Shown here piece by piece: positions 19,040 to 27,199 of a stretch of 64,000 bases of DNA (position 1 is its first letter; each line of letters opens with the position of its first letter). The stretch covers positions 574,211-638,210 of the forward strand of contig NZ_LT896588.1 in NCBI RefSeq assembly GCF_900186615.1, given 5' to 3'. A model generated the notes under the pieces. The model did not search any database and had not been told where the DNA came from. It was given only the letters and a program-made list of their open reading frames with translations. Source of the DNA: Parabacteroides bouchesdurhonensis (lineage in GTDB: Bacteria > Bacteroidota > Bacteroidia > Bacteroidales > Tannerellaceae). Both the position numbers and the translations under genes were made by a program.

Positions 19040-19531
19040 ATGGCACACCATCAACTGGATGAATTAGACGAAAAAATCCTTAAATTAATCATAGGAAATG
19101 CACGCATGCCATTTCTCGAAGTAGCCAGAGAATGCAATGTCTCCGGAGCAGCAATTCATCAACGGATTCAAAAATTAACAAACCTGGGAGTTATAAAAGG
19201 CTCTGAATTTATTGTGGATAACACAAAGGTTGGATACGAAACATGTGCGTACATGGGATTATTCCTGAAATCTCCCGGTCAATTCCCTACAGTAACAGAA
19301 GCATTGAAAAACATTCCGGAAGTCGTAGAATGCCATTATACAACAGGGCAATACGACTTATTTATAAAAATATATGCCAAGAACAACCAGCATTTACTAA
19401 GCATCATTCACAACAAATTACAACCATTGGGTCTGGCCCGTACAGAATCATTGATTTCTTTCAAGGAAGCTTTCAAAAGGCAAATTCCAATTGATTTGGA
19501 AGAAGAGGAAGAACAAGGTGTTTCGTTTTAA
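19040..19531 (+). CDS. Lrp/AsnC-family transcriptional regulator
   Basis: 163 residues: N-terminal winged helix-turn-helix (HHQLDELDEKILKLI … VSGAAIHQRIQKL) and C-terminal ligand-sensing ACT-like/RAM domain with VVECHYTTGQYDLFIKIYA. Such regulators respond to amino acids. The start is the ATG at 19040; an earlier TTG would sit on the transcription start. It faces asnS across a 314-base spacer, and asnA lies 6 kb away; an asparagine link is possible by analogy with E. coli AsnC but is only an inference. Confidence 0.88.
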   Translation: MAHHQLDELDEKILKLIIGNARMPFLEVARECNVSGAAIHQRIQKLTNLGVIKGSEFIVDNTKVGYETCAYMGLFLKSPGQFPTVTEALKNIPEVVECHYTTGQYDLFIKIYAKNNQHLLSIIHNKLQPLGLARTESLISFKEAFKRQIPIDLEEEEEQGVSF

Positions 19532-19845
19532 ATAAGCAGCCCTTCAGATTTTAACAGATTTACACATAAACCGTTAAGCGTATTATTCTATAATAATCAA
19601 CCGTTTAGCACTAAAGCACAATGGTTAAAAAATCGGAAATATGTTAATTTGAGATACGGCTTTCTTCATTCGTTTTTAAAAGAGCTGACTTTTGAAACAA
19701 AAAGTCCCGTCTTAACACTTCAAAAGAGCAGACCTTTGAAATGTTAAGACGGGACTTTTAAGTTCAAAAGATAGCTCTTTTTTACGTCTTCGTCCGCATA
19801 TGATTTCCTAAAGCGCCCGGATTTAACCAGACAGGTTTTAATCTA
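19532..19845. other. 314-base intergenic region with long hairpin
   Basis: Lies between the convergent Lrp/AsnC and asnS genes. The only structure seen is the 22-base periodic inverted repeat annotated separately at 19677-19786; the left 140 bases are plain AT-rich sequence with no credible ORF or RNA gene. Confidence 0.7.
19677..19786. repeat. long inverted repeat built from 22-base units
   Basis: Five consecutive 22-base units (19677, 19699, 19721, 19743, 19765). Units 1 and 3 are related (TAAAAGAGCTGACTTTTGAA versus CAAAAGAGCAGACCTTTGAA). Unit 2 and unit 4 are near reverse complements, giving an 18-bp perfect stem AAAAGTCCCGTCTTAACA (19700-19717) with 19742-19759. Outer arms AAAAGAGCT / AGCTCTTTT and CTTTTGAA / TTCAAAAG extend the hairpin to 19678-19781. 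It may terminate both convergent genes or be a small non-autonomous repeat. Confidence 0.85.
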
Positions 19846-21252
19846 TTAAAACTCAGCGTTATTCGGTGTACGAGGGAATGGTATTACGTCACGTATATTA
19901 GCCATACCTGTAACAAATAACAACAAGCGTTCAAATCCCAATCCAAAACCAGAGTGGGGAACTGTACCGAAACGGCGTGTATCCAGATACCACCACATGT
20001 CTTTCATCGGAATGCCTAATTCCTCAATACGAGCCATCAGCTTTTCATAATCCGCTTCACGTTCGGAACCACCAATAATCTCTCCAATTTTAGGGAACAG
20101 CACATCCATTGCCCGTACAGTCTTTCCGTCTTCATTTTGCTTCATGTAAAAAGCTTTGATTTCCTTCGGATAGTCAGTAAGGATAACCGGACGTTTGAAA
20201 TGATCTTCAACCAGGAAGCGTTCGTGTTCAGAAGCCAGATCGACACCCCAATATACAGGAAACTCAAACTTATGCCCTTTCGCTACCGCTTCTTCAAGTA
20301 TCTTGATTCCTTCCGTATAAGACAAACGGACAAATGAGTCTTTCAGTACACCTTCCAGACGGGAAATCAATTCCTTATCGAACATATCGTTTAAGAATTT
20401 GATATCTTCCATACAATTATCCAAAGCCCATTGTACACAATATTTAATGAACTCTTCGGCTAATTCCATATTGTCTGCAATATCATTAAAAGCAACCTCC
20501 GGCTCAATCATCCAGAATTCAGCCAAATGGCGCGGGGTATTCGAATTTTCTGCCCGGAACGTAGGACCAAACGTATAAATCTGGCCCAAAGCTGTAGCAG
20601 CCAATTCACCCTCTAATTGTCCGGAGACAGTCAGGCTTGCCTGCTTGCCAAAAAAATCGTCATCATAAATGATAGAACCGTTTTCATCTTTTTTCAAGTC
20701 ATACAAATTCTTTGTCGTAACCTGAAACATCTGTCCGGCACCTTCACAATCGGAAGCTGTAATAACCGGAGTATGGAAATAAAAAAAGCCTTTATCATGA
20801 AAGAACTTATGGATAGCATAAGCCATATTGTGGCGGATACGGAATACGGCACCAAATGTATTTGTGCGCAGACGCAAATGAGCAATCTCACGTAAGAATT
20901 CCATCGAATGCCCCTTTTTCTGCAATGGGTATGTAGCAGGATCAGCCGCTCCGTAAATCTCAATCTCGGTAGCCTGAATTTCTACACTCTGTCCTTTTCC
21001 TTGAGATTGCGTCAAAATACCGTTTACATTGATACTGGCTCCCGTAGTAATTGGTTTCAGAAACTCGTCGCCCAACTTATCTACATCCACAACGATCTGA
21101 ACATTATTGATTGTAGATCCGTCATTCAAGGCAATAAAGTTCACCTGTTTACTACCACGGCGGGTACGCACCCATCCTTTTACGTTCACAGTTGTCCCAA
21201 AAGCATCACTTTTCAGTACATCTACAATTTTTGTTCTTTTAATTGTTTCCAT
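19846..21252 (-). CDS. asnS: asparaginyl-tRNA synthetase
   Basis: Class IIb synthetase charging tRNA-Asn. 468 residues: N-terminal OB-fold anticodon-binding domain (about 1-115, with [20 protein letters not shown]) and a class II catalytic core with motif 2 [20 protein letters not shown] and motif 3 [15 protein letters not shown]. Bacterial AsnRS and AspRS are related, but [13 protein letters not shown] is the AsnRS form. It is preceded by the rluB terminator, so it is probably expressed on its own. Confidence 0.96.
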   Translation of the reverse strand: METIKRTKIVDVLKSDAFGTTVNVKGWVRTRRGSKQVNFIALNDGSTINNVQIVVDVDKLGDEFLKPITTGASINVNGILTQSQGKGQSVEIQATEIEIYGAADPATYPLQKKGHSMEFLREIAHLRLRTNTFGAVFRIRHNMAYAIHKFFHDKGFFYFHTPVITASDCEGAGQMFQVTTKNLYDLKKDENGSIIYDDDFFGKQASLTVSGQLEGELAATALGQIYTFGPTFRAENSNTPRHLAEFWMIEPEVAFNDIADNMELAEEFIKYCVQWALDNCMEDIKFLNDMFDKELISRLEGVLKDSFVRLSYTEGIKILEEAVAKGHKFEFPVYWGVDLASEHERFLVEDHFKRPVILTDYPKEIKAFYMKQNEDGKTVRAMDVLFPKIGEIIGGSEREADYEKLMARIEELGIPMKDMWWYLDTRRFGTVPHSGFGLGFERLLLFVTGMANIRDVIPFPRTPNNAEF

Positions 21253-21282
21253 CTGTATCGTTTTTTCTAAAAAGAATATTTT

Positions 21283-21319
21283 TATAAAAAGTTAGCCGGT
21301 CACATTGTAAACCGGCTAA
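21283..21319 (-). terminator. terminator after rluB
   Basis: On the minus strand TTAGCCGGT, 10-base loop, ACCGGCTAA, then CTTTTTAT. A 9-bp perfect stem between the pseudouridine synthase and asnS. Confidence 0.8.
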
Positions 21320-21331
21320 TTCTGAATTTAT

Positions 21332-22732
21332 TTATTCGAAAGCTCCCATTCGAAGAGCGTTCACTTCTCTTTCATTCAGATAACGCCATTTGCCGCGACT
21401 CAAATTTTTCTTCGTCAGACCGGCAAAATAAACACGGTCAAGTTTCGTTACGTGATATCCAAGAGATTCAAAAATACGGCGAACAATACGGTTACGGCCC
21501 GAATGAATTTCTATACCAACCTGACTTTTATCGTCCTCGCTGGCATAACTGATTGCATCTGCATGAATTTCACCATCTTCCAGTTCCAATCCATTTGCAA
21601 TCTTCTCCATATCTTCTATAGTTACGTTTTTATCTAACCATACATGATAGATCTTTTTCTTTTTAAATGACGGATGTGTCAATTTAGAAGCAAGATCACC
21701 GTCGTTAGTCAGTAACAAAACTCCTGTCGTATTACGATCTAAACGACCTACCGGATAAATACGTTCTTGACAAGCATTCTTTACCAAGTCCATAACCGTA
21801 AGGCGTTCTTGAGGATCATCCGAAGTAGTAACACAGTTTTTAGGTTTATTCAAAACGATATATACCTTACTTTCTATCTGTACAGGACGATCATGGAACA
21901 TTACTTTATCTTGACGAGTGATTTTTGTTCCCAATTCCGTTACGACTTCATCGTTTACTCTTACTACACCTGCCTGAATAAATTCGTCCGCTTCACGGCG
22001 TGAGCAAACACCAGCATTCGATAAGAATTTATTTAAACGAATCGGTTCATTCGGATCAGCCAATACTTCCTTATACTTTAATTGTTTCTGGAAGCTATAT
22101 TTAGCATTCGGATTATAATTATTACCGCCAGGACGACGATAATTATTATTCGGACGTCTGTTGTTGTTATATCCTCTTCCATAAGAAGGTCTGCCGCCAC
22201 CACGATTATCATAGTTGTCGTATGAATTTACACGACTATCTCCTACGCGTGGTCTTCTTTTCTTCATTCCGTCACCCATACCTTCACCTGAAGGAGATGC
22301 AGAGTATGCACGCATCGGTCTGTCTTCATCATAACCAGATCGAGACGGACGGCTCATCCGTTGATCATTTCCATATGATGGACGGTCATTACCATAAGAT
22401 GAACGATTGTTCCCATAGGAAGGGCGATTATATCCTCCTTCACGGGAATAATTTCCATCACGATATCCCCCTTCACGATTATCATAAGAACGGGGACGAC
22501 TTGGACGCTCACCATACGACGAGCGGTTATCTCCGTAAGAAGATCTACTATAACCACCTCTGTCATCCCTAACAGGACGATTATACGATCTTCTTTCATA
22601 GTTACCATCAGGTCTGTTATACCCCTGATTGTAAGGTCTTCTTTCACCTTCCTGGTTTGTGTTTTCCCGTCTGATACTTGGTATCACTTTTCTTGGACGT
22701 GGCTGAGATTCATCTCTTTCTTCTGTACTCAT
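21332..22732 (-). CDS. RluB/RsuA-type 23S rRNA pseudouridine synthase with Arg/Gly/Tyr-rich N-terminal extension
   Basis: 466 residues. The C-terminal half is a normal enzyme: S4 RNA-binding domain (about 231-285, IRLNKFLSNAGVCSRREADE) and a pseudouridine synthase domain with the catalytic Asp at residue 332 in GRLDRNTTGVLLLTNDGDL. The first roughly 215 residues are low complexity, rich in Arg, Gly, Tyr, Ser and Asn, with repeats such as RPSYGN and SSYG. Such tails are seen in Bacteroidetes RluB proteins and resemble eukaryotic RGG/YG disordered RNA-binding regions. Expected role: modification of a uridine in the large ribosomal subunit. Confidence 0.9.
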   Translation of the reverse strand: MSTEERDESQPRPRKVIPSIRRENTNQEGERRPYNQGYNRPDGNYERRSYNRPVRDDRGGYSRSSYGDNRSSYGERPSRPRSYDNREGGYRDGNYSREGGYNRPSYGNNRSSYGNDRPSYGNDQRMSRPSRSGYDEDRPMRAYSASPSGEGMGDGMKKRRPRVGDSRVNSYDNYDNRGGGRPSYGRGYNNNRRPNNNYRRPGGNNYNPNAKYSFQKQLKYKEVLADPNEPIRLNKFLSNAGVCSRREADEFIQAGVVRVNDEVVTELGTKITRQDKVMFHDRPVQIESKVYIVLNKPKNCVTTSDDPQERLTVMDLVKNACQERIYPVGRLDRNTTGVLLLTNDGDLASKLTHPSFKKKKIYHVWLDKNVTIEDMEKIANGLELEDGEIHADAISYASEDDKSQVGIEIHSGRNRIVRRIFESLGYHVTKLDRVYFAGLTKKNLSRGKWRYLNEREVNALRMGAFE

Positions 22733-22759
22733 TGTTGTAAATTAAATAATAATTAACTA

Positions 22760-22783
22760 ATTGGTAGCCTCACGGCCACCAAT
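22760..22783 (-). other. hairpin between purB and rluB
   Basis: ATTGGTAGCC, loop TCAC, GGCCACCAAT with one A-C mismatch, directly after the purB stop codon. No T-run follows, so this could be an mRNA 3' end or leader structure. Confidence 0.5.
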
Positions 22784-22793
22784 AACACTTTCA

Positions 22794-24143
22794 CTAAATA
22801 CCTGTATAATTATGCGGCGTTATCGCCTTTAATTCTTGCTTTATTTTATCATTAACCTGCAACGTATCAATAAATTCGGAAATTGATTGTTTTGTAATAG
22901 CTTCGTTTGTACGCGTAAGTGCCTTTAAGGCTTCATAGGGCTTCGGATATCCTTCACGACGCAGAATAGTTTGTATACCTTCTGCAACAACAGCCCAACA
23001 TTTATCCAAATCTTTAGCCAGAGCATCTTCGTTTAATAACAATTTACCTAAACCTTTTGTTAAGCTTTTACATGCAATTTCTATATGCGCCATAGGCACA
23101 CCCACATTTCGAAGGACTGTAGAATCCGTCAAATCACGTTGCAGACGAGATACAGGTAGTTTGGTAGCCAAATGTTCCAATATAGCATTCGCCATACCTA
23201 AATTACCCTCCGCATTTTCAAAATCAATCGGATTTACCTTATGGGGCATAGCAGACGATCCAACCTCACCGGCCTTAATCTTCTGTTTGAAATATTCCAT
23301 TGAAATATATTGCCAGAAGTCACGATTTAAATCAATCATAACCGTATTGATACGCTTCATCCCATCAAAAATAGCAGCCAGATTATCATAATTTGAAATC
23401 TGAGTCGTCCATTGTTCACGCTGTAAACCTAAAACATCATTTACAAATCTATTTCCGAATGCTCTCCAGTCATATTCCGGATAAGCAACATGATGAGCAT
23501 TAAAATTACCTGTTGCACCTCCGAATTTCGCAGAAACGGGAATCGCTTTCAGCAATGCTAATTGCTGTTCCAGACGGTAAACAAAAACCATAACCTCTTT
23601 ACCCAAGCGTGTAGGAGAAGCAGGCTGACCATGCGTTTTGGCCAACATTGGTATGTTAATCCATTCCTTTGCATACTTTTTTAAAGTATCAATTATATCT
23701 TGGATTGCCGGATAATAAATATCATTCATTGCCTCCTTTAATGAAAGAGGTACGGATGTATTATTTATATCTTGCGAAGTCAGTCCGAAATGTATAAACT
23801 CATGATATTTTTCTGCAAGAAAATTATCTGTTTTTTCTTTAATGAAATATTCTACAGCCTTTACATCGTGGTTCGTAACGCTTTCAATTTCTTTTATTCG
23901 AAGCGCATCCTCTTCCGAGAAATCAACATATACCTTCCGTAGTTCAGCTTTAATTTCAGGAGTATTCAGTTCTCCTAATTGAGGAAGAAACTCCGACAAA
24001 GCAATAAAATACTCTATCTCTACCCGCACTCTATACTTGATGAGTGCATACTCTGAAAAGTAAGCTGCAAGGTTTTCAGCTTTATTTCTATACCGCCCGT
24101 CTACAGGCGAAATCGCAGTCAATGTCGAAAGTATCATATACAT
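22794..24143 (-). CDS. purB: adenylosuccinate lyase
   Basis: Acts twice in purine synthesis, splitting SAICAR and adenylosuccinate with release of fumarate. 449 residues of the fumarase/aspartase superfamily, with the signature GSSAMPHKVNP, the N-terminal LTAISPVDGRYR and the catalytic TSQDINNT region. An ATG at 24137 is an equally plausible start, because the -7 box at 24160-24167 puts the transcript start about 10 bases before the longer one. It resembles argH at 48844 in fold only. Confidence 0.95.
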   Translation of the reverse strand: MYMILSTLTAISPVDGRYRNKAENLAAYFSEYALIKYRVRVEIEYFIALSEFLPQLGELNTPEIKAELRKVYVDFSEEDALRIKEIESVTNHDVKAVEYFIKEKTDNFLAEKYHEFIHFGLTSQDINNTSVPLSLKEAMNDIYYPAIQDIIDTLKKYAKEWINIPMLAKTHGQPASPTRLGKEVMVFVYRLEQQLALLKAIPVSAKFGGATGNFNAHHVAYPEYDWRAFGNRFVNDVLGLQREQWTTQISNYDNLAAIFDGMKRINTVMIDLNRDFWQYISMEYFKQKIKAGEVGSSAMPHKVNPIDFENAEGNLGMANAILEHLATKLPVSRLQRDLTDSTVLRNVGVPMAHIEIACKSLTKGLGKLLLNEDALAKDLDKCWAVVAEGIQTILRREGYPKPYEALKALTRTNEAITKQSISEFIDTLQVNDKIKQELKAITPHNYTGI

Positions 24144-24159
24144 TATTAATATAGAGCTG

Positions 24160-24167
24160 CAAAGGTA
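24160..24167 (-). promoter_or_regulatory. -7 box (TACCTTTG) for purB
   Basis: CAAAGGTA on plus; reads TACCTTTG toward purB with a very short leader. Confidence 0.5.
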
Positions 24168-24226
24168 ATGTATTTATACGTAAAAATGGAGGATTAGGAA
24201 GTTTTTTTAATTTTTCCCATCAAAAG

Positions 24227-24256
24227 TTTGGAGGGAATGAAAAAACCTGTATCTTT
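24227..24256 (+). promoter_or_regulatory. promoter of the tRNA-Val pair
   Basis: TTTG (24227-24230), 18 bases, TATCTTTG (24249-24256); 47 bases before the first tRNA-Val. Confidence 0.7.
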
Positions 24257-24303
24257 GCACCGTCTTAAAGAGATAGGACATAGCACAATAATGTACAGTG
24301 AAA

Positions 24304-24378
24304 GGGCGTTTAGCTCAGCTGGTTCAGAGCATCTGCCTTACAAGCAGAGGGTCGGCGGTTCGAATCCGTCAACGCCCA
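24304..24378 (+). tRNA. tRNA-Val (TAC), copy 1
   Basis: 75 bases; acceptor GGGCGTT / AACGCCC with discriminator A, anticodon loop CTTACAA (anticodon TAC), T-loop GTTCGAATC. CCA is not encoded. The two copies are identical. Confidence 0.97.
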
Positions 24379-24405
24379 CTCTTTCACAATTCCATAACAA
24401 AATTT

Positions 24406-24480
24406 GGGCGTTTAGCTCAGCTGGTTCAGAGCATCTGCCTTACAAGCAGAGGGTCGGCGGTTCGAATCCGTCAACGCCCA
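24406..24480 (+). tRNA. tRNA-Val (TAC), copy 2
   Basis: Identical to the first copy, 27 bases downstream, in the same transcript. Confidence 0.97.
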
Positions 24481-24490
24481 CAAAAAAATA

Positions 24491-24526
24491 GAAGTCCGTT
24501 AGTCAAAAGATTAACGGACTTTTTTA
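24491..24526. terminator. bidirectional terminator, tRNA-Val pair and doxX
   Basis: AAGTCCGTTA / TAACGGACTT with a 10-base loop, TTTTTTATTT on plus and CTATTTTTTTG on minus. Confidence 0.85.
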
Positions 24527-24543
24527 TTTCTATATTATCTTCT

Positions 24544-24978
24544 CTATTTCTTTGATATAGACACAGAGATTATCCTGTCTACAGAAAATTTACCCGGCCC
24601 GGTTATATACATAAAGATAAACACCATTAAATAAATAAAAGCCAATTCTTTCACAGCAAACGCATCATTTCCATGAATAACAAAAAATGCCATACACATG
24701 GTAAATAACATTGGTATCATTGCCAAACGATATAAAGCTCCTAATATAAATCCCATAGAACAAACTAATTCGCCAAAAATGGCAAGACCTAATGAAACAT
24801 TACTTCCTACCCCCAGAGGGTCAGGGAAAACGGCAGACATTTCTGCATAATTAGTCAATTTCTGAAGACCATGAGTCAATAACAAGCCACCAAAAAGGAT
24901 ACGCAATGCCAATAATAACAAAGAAATCGCTGCACCATCCGGTTTCAACGGAAATAAAAATCTATATATCGCCAACAT
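24544..24978 (-). CDS. DoxX-family membrane protein
   Basis: 144 residues, four predicted membrane helices (about 22-40, 57-77, 83-101, 107-127). The start region LLLALRILFGGLLLTHGLQKL is the DoxX/DoxD hallmark, and ALYRLAMIPMLFTMCMAFFVIHG fits the third helix. DoxX relatives take part in quinone-linked redox or membrane stress roles, but the function of this small form is unknown. It ends on the terminator shared with the tRNA-Val pair. Confidence 0.85.
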   Translation of the reverse strand: MLAIYRFLFPLKPDGAAISLLLLALRILFGGLLLTHGLQKLTNYAEMSAVFPDPLGVGSNVSLGLAIFGELVCSMGFILGALYRLAMIPMLFTMCMAFFVIHGNDAFAVKELAFIYLMVFIFMYITGPGKFSVDRIISVSISKK

Positions 24979-25052
24979 ACTATATTAATTTTATAATAAT
25001 TACTTACTTATTTATATAACAAGAAGGGTAAATAAAAAGTTTGACAAAGCAT

Positions 25053-25090
25053 AAAAAAAAGTCCAATAAATCAATGATTTAAAGGACTTT
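25053..25090 (-). terminator. terminator after tRNA-Arg
   Basis: Minus strand AAAGTCC … GGACTTT followed by eight T in all; an inner AAATC/GATTT stem strengthens it. Confidence 0.8.
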
Positions 25091-25095
25091 CTTTG

Positions 25096-25169
25096 GTGAC
25101 TCGGGTGGGACTCAAACCCACGACCTTCAGAACCGGAATCTGACGCTCTATTCAACTAAGCTACCAAGC
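25096..25169 (-). tRNA. tRNA-Arg (CCG)
   Basis: 74 bases; acceptor GGCTTGG / CCGAGTC with wobble pairs and discriminator A, anticodon stem TCAGA/TCTGA with loop TTCCGGT (anticodon CCG), T-loop GTTTGAGTC. The three bases after the discriminator are CCA, so the tail (25093-25095) is encoded, unlike the other six tRNAs here. Confidence 0.95.
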
Positions 25170-25179
25170 CAAACACTGT

Positions 25180-25187
25180 GCAAAAGT
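25180..25187 (-). promoter_or_regulatory. -7 box (TACTTTTG) for tRNA-Arg
   Basis: CAAAAGTA on plus, 11 bases before the tRNA 5' end; a weak TTTA at 25204-25207 could be the -33 element. Confidence 0.5.
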
Positions 25188-25327
25188 AAACATAATCTCT
25201 CACTAAAGCAAGCCGTCCAACAAAAGAGTTTATCTTATCCTTTTCACGCCTCCCAATATTCAATTCTGATATTTTGCTCATACTAGAAACAAATATACTT
25301 CCATTTTGCAAATAAAAACAAGCCCAA

Positions 25328-25358
25328 TTTGTTATTTTGCCATTAATTATTATCTTTG
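25328..25358 (+). promoter_or_regulatory. promoter of asnA
   Basis: TTTG (25328-25331), 19 bases, TATCTTTG (25351-25358): a consensus Bacteroidetes promoter. It lies inside the longest possible ORF and therefore fixes the asnA start at 25393. Confidence 0.8.
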
Positions 25359-25392
25359 TCGTTCACAACTTAGAAACAAAATACAACAAGAT

Positions 25393-26430
25393 ATGAGCTA
25401 TTTAATTAAACCAACAGGATACAATGCCTTACTCAATCTGTCTCAAACGGAGATGGGAATAAAAAAAATCAAAGACTTTTTCCAACAAAATCTTTCATCC
25501 GAGCTTCGTCTACGCCGCGTAACGGCCCCTTTATTCGTACTAAAAGGAATGGGTATCAACGATGATCTAAACGGGACAGAAAGGGCTGTTACATTTCCGA
25601 TTAAGGATTTAGACGATTCTAAAGCAGAAATCGTACATTCACTTGCCAAATGGAAAAGACTCACTTTAGCAGATTACCATATTGAAGAAAGCTACGGAAT
25701 ATATACAGATATGAATGCAATCCGTTCCGACGAGGAATTAGGAAACCTTCATTCATTATATGTAGACCAATGGGATTGGGAACGTGTAATGAAAGAAGAT
25801 GAACGGAATCTCGATTTTCTAAAAGAAATTGTGCGACGCATATACGCAGCAATGGTAAGAACCGAATATCTGGTCTATGAAATGTTTCCACAAATCAGGC
25901 CTACACTTCCCCAACATATTCATTTCATACATTCTGAGGATTTATTACAAAAATATCCTACCTTTACAGCAAAAGAACGTGAAGATGCTATTGCGAAAGA
26001 ATATGGGGCCGTGTTCATCATTGGTATTGGCTGTCCTTTAAGTGATGGAAGGAAACACGACGGACGTGCGCCGGATTACGATGATTGGTCTACTATTGCA
26101 GAAAACGGACAAGTTGGACTAAACGGAGATCTTTTGGTTTGGGATGATGTCCTTAACCGTTCCATGGAACTTTCATCCATGGGAATACGTGTAAACAAAG
26201 AAGCTTTATTACGTCAGCTGGCAATCTGCAATGCAGAAGAAAGGAAAAGCCTCTATTTCCATAAACGCCTATTAAACGGTGAACTTCCGCAAAGTATAGG
26301 TGGAGGCATCGGTCAGAGTCGTTTATGTATGTTCTACCTTCGCAAAGCGCATATTGGAGAAATACAAGCAAGCATTTGGCCTGAAGAGATGCGAAAAGAA
26401 GCAAAATCCGCAGGAATGCATCTTATATAA
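25393..26430 (+). CDS. asnA: aspartate-ammonia ligase (asparagine synthetase A)
   Basis: Makes asparagine from aspartate, ammonia and ATP. 345 residues from the ATG at 25393 (MSYLIKPTGYNALL); an earlier ATG at 25306 lies upstream of the promoter and is rejected. The protein is related to class II aminoacyl-tRNA synthetases: FPIKDLD, EESYGIYTDMNAIR, DQWDWERVM and the terminal IGGGIGQSRLCM are hallmarks. Monocistronic, followed by a long hairpin. Together with asnS it handles asparagine supply and use. Confidence 0.95.
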   Translation: MSYLIKPTGYNALLNLSQTEMGIKKIKDFFQQNLSSELRLRRVTAPLFVLKGMGINDDLNGTERAVTFPIKDLDDSKAEIVHSLAKWKRLTLADYHIEESYGIYTDMNAIRSDEELGNLHSLYVDQWDWERVMKEDERNLDFLKEIVRRIYAAMVRTEYLVYEMFPQIRPTLPQHIHFIHSEDLLQKYPTFTAKEREDAIAKEYGAVFIIGIGCPLSDGRKHDGRAPDYDDWSTIAENGQVGLNGDLLVWDDVLNRSMELSSMGIRVNKEALLRQLAICNAEERKSLYFHKRLLNGELPQSIGGGIGQSRLCMFYLRKAHIGEIQASIWPEEMRKEAKSAGMHLI

Positions 26431-26441
26431 AAGACAGTGAA

Positions 26442-26504
26442 CAATTGACAGTTTAGTTGTTGCTAAGAAGTCAAATCATTAGCTGTCAACTAAACTGTCA
26501 ATTG
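26442..26504. repeat. imperfect palindrome between asnA and ung
   Basis: CAATTGACAGTTTAGTTG (26442-26459) pairs perfectly with 26487-26504; an inner GCTAA/TTAGC stem (26462-26466, 26479-26483) extends it. A further fragment AACTGTCAATT lies at 26514-26524. It may act as a terminator, although no T-run follows, or as a small repeat element. Confidence 0.75.
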
Positions 26505-26533
26505 CCAATTATAAACTGTCAATTAATAAAGTT

Positions 26534-27196
26534 ATGGATGTAAAAATAGAACAAAGTTGGAAAGAACGCTTAGCTCCGGAATTTGAAAAAAACTATTTCA
26601 GAGAACTAACCGATTTCGTAAAATCAGAATACAAACAATCCACAGTCTATCCTCCGGGGCCACACATCTTCAGCGCTTTTGAGCATTGCCCTTTTGATCA
26701 AGTCAAAGTTGTTATTTTGGGACAAGATCCTTATCACGAACCCAAACAAGCTCATGGTCTATGTTTCTCCGTACAAGACGGGACACCATTTCCTCCGTCT
26801 CTCATCAATATATTCAAAGAAATACATGACGATTTAGGAAAGCCTATACCAACAAGTGGAAATTTATTACGTTGGGCCGACCAGGGTGTATTGTTATTAA
26901 ACGCAACCTTAACAGTACGTGCGCACCAGGCAGGTTCACACCAAAACAAAGGCTGGGAAACTTTTACCGATGCAGTTATTCACAGTCTGGCTACCGAGCG
27001 AAATCATATTGTCTATATTTTATGGGGATCATACGCCCAACGTAAAGGAGCATTTATTGACGCTTCACGTAATCTTATACTTAAATCGGCACATCCATCC
27101 CCACTCTCCGCATTCCGTGGATTTTTCGGAAACAAACATTTTAGTAAAGCAAATGATTATCTGATAGCTACCGGACAAGAACCTATCGATTGGTAG
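26534..27196 (+). CDS. ung: uracil-DNA glycosylase (family 1)
   Basis: Removes uracil from DNA, starting base-excision repair. 220 residues with the catalytic water-activating motif GQDPYHEPKQAHGLCFS, the PPSL loop, and the C-terminal HPSPLSAFRGF minor-groove loop with catalytic His. All key residues are intact. Its stop codon lies only 3 bases from the convergent lptD stop, leaving no room for a terminator. Confidence 0.96.
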   Translation: MDVKIEQSWKERLAPEFEKNYFRELTDFVKSEYKQSTVYPPGPHIFSAFEHCPFDQVKVVILGQDPYHEPKQAHGLCFSVQDGTPFPPSLINIFKEIHDDLGKPIPTSGNLLRWADQGVLLLNATLTVRAHQAGSHQNKGWETFTDAVIHSLATERNHIVYILWGSYAQRKGAFIDASRNLILKSAHPSPLSAFRGFFGNKHFSKANDYLIATGQEPIDW

Positions 27197-27199
27197 GTT

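Noticed and set aside
19677..19786. Possible CRISPR array
   Set aside because: The 22-base units alternate in orientation and have no unique spacers, and no cas genes are near.
24228..24555. Two overlapping plus-strand ORFs with repeated AQLVQSICLTSRG-like peptides
   Set aside because: They are translations of the two identical tRNA-Val genes.
25306..25392. Longer N-terminus for AsnA
   Set aside because: A full -33/-7 promoter lies within this stretch, and the family begins at MSYLIKPTGYNALL.
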